A stretch of 64,000 bases of DNA. It comes from Parasphingorhabdus halotolerans (GTDB taxonomy: Bacteria; Pseudomonadota; Alphaproteobacteria; Sphingomonadales; Sphingomonadaceae). Both the position numbers and the translations under genes were made by a program. Under the pieces are notes generated by a model, which searched no databases, was not told where the DNA came from, and worked only from the letters and a program-made list of their open reading frames with translations. How positions within the stretch are numbered: the stretch's first letter is position 1; each line of letters begins with the position of its first letter. This document shows, piece after piece, positions 54,055 to 61,300 of the stretch. The stretch is taken from NCBI RefSeq assembly GCF_012516475.1, contig NZ_CP051217.1, positions 248,001 through 312,000 of the forward strand, read 5' to 3'.

Positions 54055-55701
54055 TCAAACCTTCTTGCTCAGCTCCTTGATTTCAACATTTAAAATCCGG
54101 TCATTGTCAGAATAATCGACCGGACAATCGATCAGGTGGACACCTTCGCTGTTCAGGCATTTATCGATTGTTTCTTCGAGGTTTTTCGCGCTGGTAATTC
54201 GGTGTCCGTTGGCCCCATAGCTTTCCGCATATTTAACAAAATCAGGGTTGTCATAGGTGAGACCCCAATCCTTAAAGCCCATATTGGCTTGTTTCCACCG
54301 GATCATGCCATAGCTGCTATCATTGAGAATAAGGACGGTTATGTTCAGCTTGAGCCGGACAGCAGTTTCCATTTCCTGACTGTTCATCATGAAGCCACCA
54401 TCGCCGCAAATCGCCATAACTTTGCGGTCGGGATATACCATCGCGGAAGCCATTGCCGATGGCAGGCCTGCGCCCATGGTCGCAAGCGCGTTATCGAGCA
54501 GAACAGTATTGGCCTGCCGCGCTTTATAATTGCGTGCAAACCAGATTTTATAGACACCATTATCAAGACAAATGACGCCATCAGCAGGCATGGCTTCGCG
54601 CACAACCTTGACCAGATGCGGCGGGTAAATCGGACAGCGCATATCATCGTCCATTGATGCTGTGTGCTCTTCCTCAGCCGTTCGCGCCTTGTACATATGA
54701 TCAAAATTCCACGATCCGGATGGAACAATATCTTCCTTCATCTGCCAGATCGCGTTGCCGATGTCGCCAATTACTTCGATCTGTGGGAAGTAGACAGGAT
54801 CAACCTCCGCGCTGTTCATGGATACATGAATGACTTCGGTGCTGCCAGACGTCATAAAAAACGGTGGTTTCTCGATCACATCATGACCGACGTTGATGAT
54901 CAGGTCGGCGGATTCTATCGCGCTGTGAACAAAGTCATTCGCTGATAGCGCCGCGCATCCCATAAACTCCTTGTGGGTTTCATCAACCACGCCTTTGCCC
55001 AATTGCGTCGTGACAAAGGGGATTCCGGTTTTTTCGATAAACTGAGTCAACATCCGCCCGGTGATTGTGCGGTTTGCGCCACCGCCAATAACCAATATCG
55101 GTGATTTCGCACTTTCAATCTTTTTGGTCGCCGCCCGAACCGCTTTTGGTTCCGCAACGGGTCGCCTTGTCAAACTTGGCGCAATTGGGGTGGAATCGGT
55201 TTCCTCATCTGCAATATCTTCAGGGAATTCGATATGGGTAGCGCCTGGCTTTTCCTCTTCAGCCAAACGGATCGCTTCGCGCACGCGGCTCGGAATGTTA
55301 TCCGCAGACGCTAGCTGATGCGTAAATTTTGTAATTGGTCCCATCATGTCCACAACATCGAGAATCTGGAATCGGCCCTGTTTGGATTTCTTGATTGGTT
55401 TCTGACCCGTGACCATCAGGATTGGCATTCCGCCAAGCTGTGCATAGGCAGCGGCGGTTACCAGATTGGTTGCGCCAGGACCCAGCGTTGCCATGCAAAC
55501 GCCGGTCTTGCCTGTATGCCGACCATAAGTTGCAGCCATGAAGCCAGCGCCTTGCTCATGGCGTGTCAGGATCAATTGGATTTTTTTGGACCGCGACAGA
55601 CTGTCGAGCATGTCGAGATTTTCTTCGCCGGGAACCCCGAAAATATATTCTACGCCTTCATTTTCAAGACATTCGATAAAGAGATCTGATGCTTTGGTCA
55701 T
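54055..55701 (-). CDS. acetolactate synthase large subunit-type TPP enzyme
   Basis: 548 residues. The TPP-activating Glu is in TRHEQGAGFMA, and the TPP/Mg site GDGGFMMNSQEMETAVRLK ... NDSSYGMIRWKQ is complete (G-D-G and the downstream N). The central domain has VIGGGANR. No small (IlvN-like) subunit gene is nearby, so it may be a catabolic AlsS-type enzyme or an unrelated decarboxylase of the family rather than the biosynthetic IlvB. Neighbours (aldehyde dehydrogenase and a 2-hydroxyacid dehydrogenase) suggest a role in pyruvate or 2-oxoacid metabolism (inference). Confidence 0.88.
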   Translation of the reverse strand: MTKASDLFIECLENEGVEYIFGVPGEENLDMLDSLSRSKKIQLILTRHEQGAGFMAATYGRHTGKTGVCMATLGPGATNLVTAAAYAQLGGMPILMVTGQKPIKKSKQGRFQILDVVDMMGPITKFTHQLASADNIPSRVREAIRLAEEEKPGATHIEFPEDIADEETDSTPIAPSLTRRPVAEPKAVRAATKKIESAKSPILVIGGGANRTITGRMLTQFIEKTGIPFVTTQLGKGVVDETHKEFMGCAALSANDFVHSAIESADLIINVGHDVIEKPPFFMTSGSTEVIHVSMNSAEVDPVYFPQIEVIGDIGNAIWQMKEDIVPSGSWNFDHMYKARTAEEEHTASMDDDMRCPIYPPHLVKVVREAMPADGVICLDNGVYKIWFARNYKARQANTVLLDNALATMGAGLPSAMASAMVYPDRKVMAICGDGGFMMNSQEMETAVRLKLNITVLILNDSSYGMIRWKQANMGFKDWGLTYDNPDFVKYAESYGANGHRITSAKNLEETIDKCLNSEGVHLIDCPVDYSDNDRILNVEIKELSKKV

Positions 55702-55785
55702 ATGGGTCCTTTCCTGATCATCGCGACCAGAGTTGCTTATATTATTGGCAACGACCCAGAGATTGTGTCCGTTTCCCCCTCACGG

Positions 55786-55843
55786 AAAAAGACTCCCCTA
55801 TACCTATGCCTTTGGTTGATAAGGGAAAGGGTGGCGGGAGTCT
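55786..55843 (-). terminator. intrinsic terminator after the 2-hydroxyacid dehydrogenase gene
   Basis: On the minus strand, AGACTCCC and GGGAGTCT (55843-55836 and 55797-55790) form an 8-bp stem, with further pairing inside the 38-base loop, and the T-tract TTTTT runs at 55790-55786, overlapping the stem end. It begins 28 bp after the dehydrogenase stop. The long loop makes it weaker than the other terminators. Confidence 0.55.
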
Positions 55844-55870
55844 AGTGTTGGCGTTTTGAATATGGCCTTA

Positions 55871-56818
55871 CTAATATCCCCGATCAAAGTCTGCTACCGC
55901 AATCATGTCTTTACCTGCCCGATAACGCTTTAAATTCTCGACAAACCGGGCTGCGGCGCGTTCAAACATGCGGGTTTGCGCGTTGCCGGATTTGTGCATA
56001 GTGATCATGCAATTTGGTGCATCCCAGAGGGGATGGTCTTTTGGCAGGGGTTCAGGATCAGTTACGTCGAGCGCCGCGCCGCCAATTGTCTTATTGTTGA
56101 GTGCATCAACCAAAGCTTCCTGGTCAACCAGTGACCCGCGTGCAACATTGATCAGCCAAGCTGATGTTTTCATCGCCGCAAATTCTTTTTCACCCAGCAT
56201 CTTTTGCGTGTCACTGGTGGCTGGAGCGGAAACAAAAACCCAGTCAAACTCGCCCAGACGTTCCCGCCAGGCATCAAGTCCGATGACATTCGGATCATCG
56301 CTCGCCGTGCGGCGAACGGCGGTGATATCAACATCGAACCCTGATAGTTGTTTGGATATCTGCTGGCCAATCCCGCCATAGCCGATGATCAAAGCCTTGC
56401 TGTCGGCAATCTCGGTAGTACCCGGGGGGTGTTCCAGCCACTCATTCTTACGCTGACTATCGACAATTAAGTCCATCCGCTTGGCGGCCGAGAGCATCAT
56501 CATGATCGCGAACTCAGCGATAGGTGCGCTGTTCAATCCCGCTCCATTAGTGAGCAGGGTGTTCTGCGATTTTAATTGCTCCAGCGGAAAATGCTCAACA
56601 CCGGCATAGATACTGTTAAGCCATTTCAAGTTCGTTGCCGCAGCAATAATCTCTGCCATCTTGTCTTTGTCGTACATATCGAACCAGCCGATTTCAGCGT
56701 GCGGAGCAATGGCCATCGCTTCTTCGGTGCTTGTAAACCATGTGACATCGAGGTCGCCGCAATGTGGTTCGACGAGCGGGCGGACTAGCGAGGCCATGGC
56801 TGCTTTTGGTTTGATCAT
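55871..56818 (-). CDS. D-2-hydroxyacid dehydrogenase (NAD-dependent)
   Basis: 315 residues from ATG 56818, which overlaps the cysS stop as ATGA and has GGAG upstream. D-isomer-specific dehydrogenase motifs: the Rossmann segment ALIIGYGGIGQQISKQL, the INVARGSLVDQEALVDAL motif (catalytic Arg), the catalytic Glu in DVTDPEPLPKDHPLWDAPN, and the catalytic His position in MITMHKSGNAQ. The substrate could be glyoxylate/hydroxypyruvate or a longer 2-oxoacid; the sequence does not decide. It is coupled to cysS and followed by a terminator. Confidence 0.9.
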   Translation of the reverse strand: MIKPKAAMASLVRPLVEPHCGDLDVTWFTSTEEAMAIAPHAEIGWFDMYDKDKMAEIIAAATNLKWLNSIYAGVEHFPLEQLKSQNTLLTNGAGLNSAPIAEFAIMMMLSAAKRMDLIVDSQRKNEWLEHPPGTTEIADSKALIIGYGGIGQQISKQLSGFDVDITAVRRTASDDPNVIGLDAWRERLGEFDWVFVSAPATSDTQKMLGEKEFAAMKTSAWLINVARGSLVDQEALVDALNNKTIGGAALDVTDPEPLPKDHPLWDAPNCMITMHKSGNAQTRMFERAAARFVENLKRYRAGKDMIAVADFDRGY

Positions 56819-58289
56819 ATTGAGATTCTCCATTCCCAGCGAAGCGGATCGCCGTCCATGAGTTCGATGCCGTGTGCGGTTAGTTCATCGCGGATGGCGT
56901 CGGCGGTTGCGAAGTCTTTTTCGGCTTTTGCTTTTTGGCGTTCCGTCAGCTTTGCTTCTATATCATCAGGATTGATCGAAGCTGAGGCTGGTACAACGCG
57001 CAACCCGGACCGCGTTAAGTTGAGCAGGTTGAGCCCAAGCACCTGATCAAATTCTCTTGTTAAACTCAACTTATTATCAGGTTCTGCTTTCTTCGCTCGG
57101 AGCATGTCCTCCAAAACTACAAGTGCATCTGCTGTGTTCAGATCGTCAGAAATTGCTTTGTTGAACCGGGGTTTGAAATTTTTCCGGAGGCTGTCGTCGT
57201 CATCGACTCGTCTTATATGGTCAGGACTCTTGAGCTTTTCAATTTGTCCCAAAATCCGCTTCAATCGCGTTAGCGCCGCAACCAAATTCTCCCAAGTAAA
57301 CTCCAGCTCACTCCGATAATGCGCCTGCAAGCACATCAGCCGATAGGCGAGGGGTGTATGCCTTTGTCGATCAAGACTTGCAGACGCAGAAAATCGCCTG
57401 ATGACTTTGACATTTTCCCGGCTCGATCAATCAGGAAATTATTGTGCATCCAGATATTTGCGCCGCTGTGTTCACTGCAATTATGCGCTTGGTTTTGAGC
57501 AATTTCATTAGGATGATGGATTTCACGGTGATCAATGCCGCCGGTGTGAATATCAAATCGATGACCCAGATATTTGTTGCTCATTTGCGAGCATTCCAGA
57601 TGCCAACCCGGCGCGCCTTTGCCCCAGGGGCTGTCCCATTCCATCTGCCGTTTTTCGCCCTCGGGCGTTTTGCGCCAGATTGCAAAATCGGTTTGATTGC
57701 GCTTGCCTTCGACCGTTTCAATCCGGCCTTCACCATCCTCGGTATGCGCGCGTGCCAACCGGCCATAATCCGGCACTGTAGATGTATCGAAATACAAACC
57801 GCTATCCAGTTCATAACAATGCTTTTCGGCAATGCTTTTCGCGAACTTGATCATCTCTTCCACGTGATCGGTGGCGATGGTCCACTTCGCGGGCTGACGG
57901 ATATTCAGGCGCTCAATATCCTTCCAATAGGCATCGGTATAATATTTGGCGATATCCCACGCTGATTTTCCGGAAGTTGCTGCGGCTTTTTCCATCTTGT
58001 CATCGCCAGCATCAGCGTCAGAGGTGAGGTGGCCAACGTCAGTGATGTTGATGATATGGGTGAGCTTATAACCTTTCCAACTCATTGTACGTCCGAGTAG
58101 ATCGGCAAAGATATAGGCCCGCATATTGCCGATATGCTGGTAATTATAAACTGTCGGCCCGCAGGTATAGACCCGCGCTTCACCTGGATGGACAGGTGAA
58201 AATTCCTCGATCTGGCGCGTCAGGCTGTTGAACAGGCGCAATGGATGGGCATCGTTAGTCGTGCCATTATCTGGTGTCATGTCAGTCAT
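56815..58289 (-). pseudogene. cysS: cysteinyl-tRNA synthetase, frame interrupted
   Basis: Charges tRNA-Cys in the cytosol. Signature motifs are complete: YTCGPTVYNYQHIGNMRAY (HIGH-type HIGN), zinc ligands (including CSQM), HHPNEIAQ and the catalytic loop KMSKSSG, then the helical DALR-like C-terminal region and YR...TWENLVAALTRL. The frame breaks near residue 315 in a C4 run (plus-strand G57351-57354): as read the protein stops at 57336, but with one extra C it continues HPLAYRLMCLQAHYRSE, the expected sequence, to the stop at 56815 (about 491 residues in total). Because this enzyme is normally essential, a one-base sequencing or assembly deletion is far more likely than a real null allele. 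Start ATG 58289; the GTG at 58295 is an alternative. Confidence 0.9.
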
Positions 58290-58334
58290 AACCACCGCCT
58301 AATGGGTTCCGGCGTAAAAGGTCAACCAGACAAT

Positions 58335-61300
58335 TTATTCAGCCGGTTCTAGCTCTGCATTGTCGGCAGGTTCATCAGTACGGCAGTCCTCATCCTGAGG
58401 ATTTTCACATATCTGATCAATGGCCCACAAGTCATCATTGCCTGCGCCAGTAACAGGCTCGTCAATCAACGGATCGTCAATATTCTCTTCTGTATCGCGC
58501 AACTCGATCAGATTAGTTTCAAACGGATCTGACCTTAATGCTTCTTCCGGCGGGGTCAGTTCCTCATCGATGATGTCCTGCACCGGATTGTCGTTGGTTG
58601 GGTCCGGATCTGGTGAAGGTGTCGGCGTTGGCACCGGCGTTGGAGTTGGCACCGGAGTGGGTGTAGGAGTTGGAGTTGGAGTTGGGGTTGGCACCGGAGT
58701 GGGTGTAGGAGTTGGAGTTGGAGTTGGAGTTGGAGTAGGTGTGGGGGTTGGCGGTGGAGGAGGCGGAGGTGCACAGCTGGCTGGATCAGCAATGATGCAG
58801 CCGTTAATGGTTGAATTAGGATCAAAATTACCAGTCACATCGGTTTCAAAAATTGCATCAATGCCGGTTACGCCATTGACGATACCATTAATGACAATAT
58901 TCTGATCCGTGGAACCTGAGTTCTCGATGACAAGTGAACCTATCGTAAAGCCTCGGCGCCCATCAAAATCCTGATCGGGAGAGGTGTTTTGAATGTAGAT
59001 ATTTCCCGGTGCAGTGAACCGCGCCGAACCGCTCCGGATTAGGCCGCCGTCAATATTGACGCCATCATTGTCAGCCAGACGCAGGTCTACATCGAAAACG
59101 TTCAATCCGGCAATGTCTGTAAAGGCTTGATCGGTTAAGGCTAAAATATTGGTCGCCGCAAGGTCCAATCGACCAACACTGCCAAAGCTTCCGCTCAAAT
59201 CGGTAATCTGGATAAGGCCGCCTTGAGCGTTAATCCGCAAATCATTGCCTGCTGTCATATTCAACGAGGTATTCGCGGAAGCGCCGGTCAGATTGAGATT
59301 GCCATCAACGCGTGTTGATTGTTCTGAATCAATAGTAAGCGTTCCGGCAAATCCGATATTGGCTGTTTGAGGGCCTGAGACATTTTGACCGGCGACAGCT
59401 GTGAGATCCTGAATGATCAAATCAGGTGTGGTGTTGCCAGTCGCAGTGGCGAAGAATGTCAGGTCTCCACCAGATTGAATGCGCGTGAACTCGTCATTGC
59501 TGAGACTGAAGACGCCGGTCGCACCGGTGCCGCCCAATATGACTTGATTAGTGCCATTGCTGTTGATGGTTATATCGCTCGTCGTTTGGAAGTCGCCGAG
59601 TTGACCGGCGCTGCTAATTTCCATGTCCGCGCTGGAAGTCTGGATGGTAGCACCGACCACGCTCGCCCGAATGTCGATCAGCCCGCCTGCCGTCATTACC
59701 AGATTGTTGGCAGCCGTTACTGAGTCAAAGATAGTCGTGTTATTTGCCGACGTTATCGTCACATTGCCACCGGAAGTTGTAATCGCCTGACTCGTTATTC
59801 CTCCTGAGCCAAATGCTGGTACTATTGGCAGGCTGGCATTTTGTGATGTTACCACGTTGACAAATGCAGATCCTCCAGTCGTCGTCAAATCAATATCGCC
59901 TGTCGCGATCGCGCTTTGGACATTGAGATCGTCCTCAACAAGAATATCAATATCGCCGCCGCGCGCATTGGCGGTGATCGTCAGCGCTCCATTAGACCGA
60001 AGGAAAATATTCTGACCATCTGCGGTCACCTCGTTACTGAAATTGAGATTTTGGATAACGACGTCACCAGTGTTGGAAGTGAATTCACCAGAATTACCGG
60101 TGGCGCTGTTAATCATCAGCCCGCCTACACCAGTTGCAAATATATTCTGCGGAGTTTCAATTGTTGTCACCGCAAGCTGACCAGAGGCAAAAGCCAGAAC
60201 ATTATTGCCGTCAGATCGCAATAAATTTGCAGTGAGGTTCCCGCCGTTGCGAGCGGAGAGCATGATTAGACCAAGACCGGTCGCATTGGCAGTCTGCAAA
60301 GTTATATTGCCTTCTGCTGAAATGATCATGTCCCCGCTGGAGATGATATCACCTGCAGTGAAGGAGCCGCCGTTAGCCCGGGCCGTCAAGGTCCCGTCAG
60401 AAGTGAGTGACCCGGCATTGATCATCTGTGCGCTCGTCAATGACATATTGCCATCTGACGTTGCAACTGTGCCAGAAATCCCGCCGCCAGCAACAAATAT
60501 CATATCCGCTGAACCTGCAGCAGAGGTGAAGGTAATATTGCCCCCGGCGTTAGTGGTGAAGGCACCGCCTTGTGCATCGAGACTGCCGAACCCGACATCG
60601 CTGGTGGCGTCTAGATCAATTGCGCCGCCGACCGTGATGTTGCCGCTTGCGTCGACATTACCCGCAGTGGCGTTGAGCGCGAGATTGCCAGCAATTGTGC
60701 CATTGTTGAGCGTGACAGATTGGCCGGTAATGCTGGTGTTGCCGCCGCTGATGGCATTGGCCAGTGTCGGTGTACCGGCAGCTCTAATAGTGATGTTGTT
60801 AGCCGCGTTCACGGCGCCAAAGCTAGCGCCTCCGTTGGATGCGATGCCGGTTATTGAACCGCCTGATGTAATATCGCCAACCGCTATTATTTGGGCGGCC
60901 AGATCGACGTTGCCATCGCTGACAATACTACCACCCGCCATGTTCGTGCCAATCGTGCCATTGGTGGCAGCCAGCGCAATGGCGTTTGACGAGTTTAGCA
61001 TATCAAACAGGATGTTAGTTGCGCTGGTGAAGTTGATCGCGCTCGCGCTGGCATCACTAATCGCGATATTATTGCCATTGAGGTTGAGCGCATTGGTGGC
61101 GTTAAGGTCGCCGCCGTTTATGCTGCCGCCAGCGGTCATGTCGATATTGCTGGTGCTGGTGGCATCGGCAAAGCTGATGTTATTTCCGGCATCTACGGTG
61201 AAAGATCCGCCCTGTGCATCAAGCGAACCAATGCCGACATTGCCGGTGGCGTCGATATCAATGCCGCCGCCAGAGACCAGCGCGCCGGAGTTGCTAACAT

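Noticed and set aside
57336..57360. Programmed frameshift in cysS
   Set aside because: The zero-frame CAC-CCC-TCG has no X-XXY-YYZ pattern, cysS is not known to be frameshift-regulated, and a missing C explains it fully.
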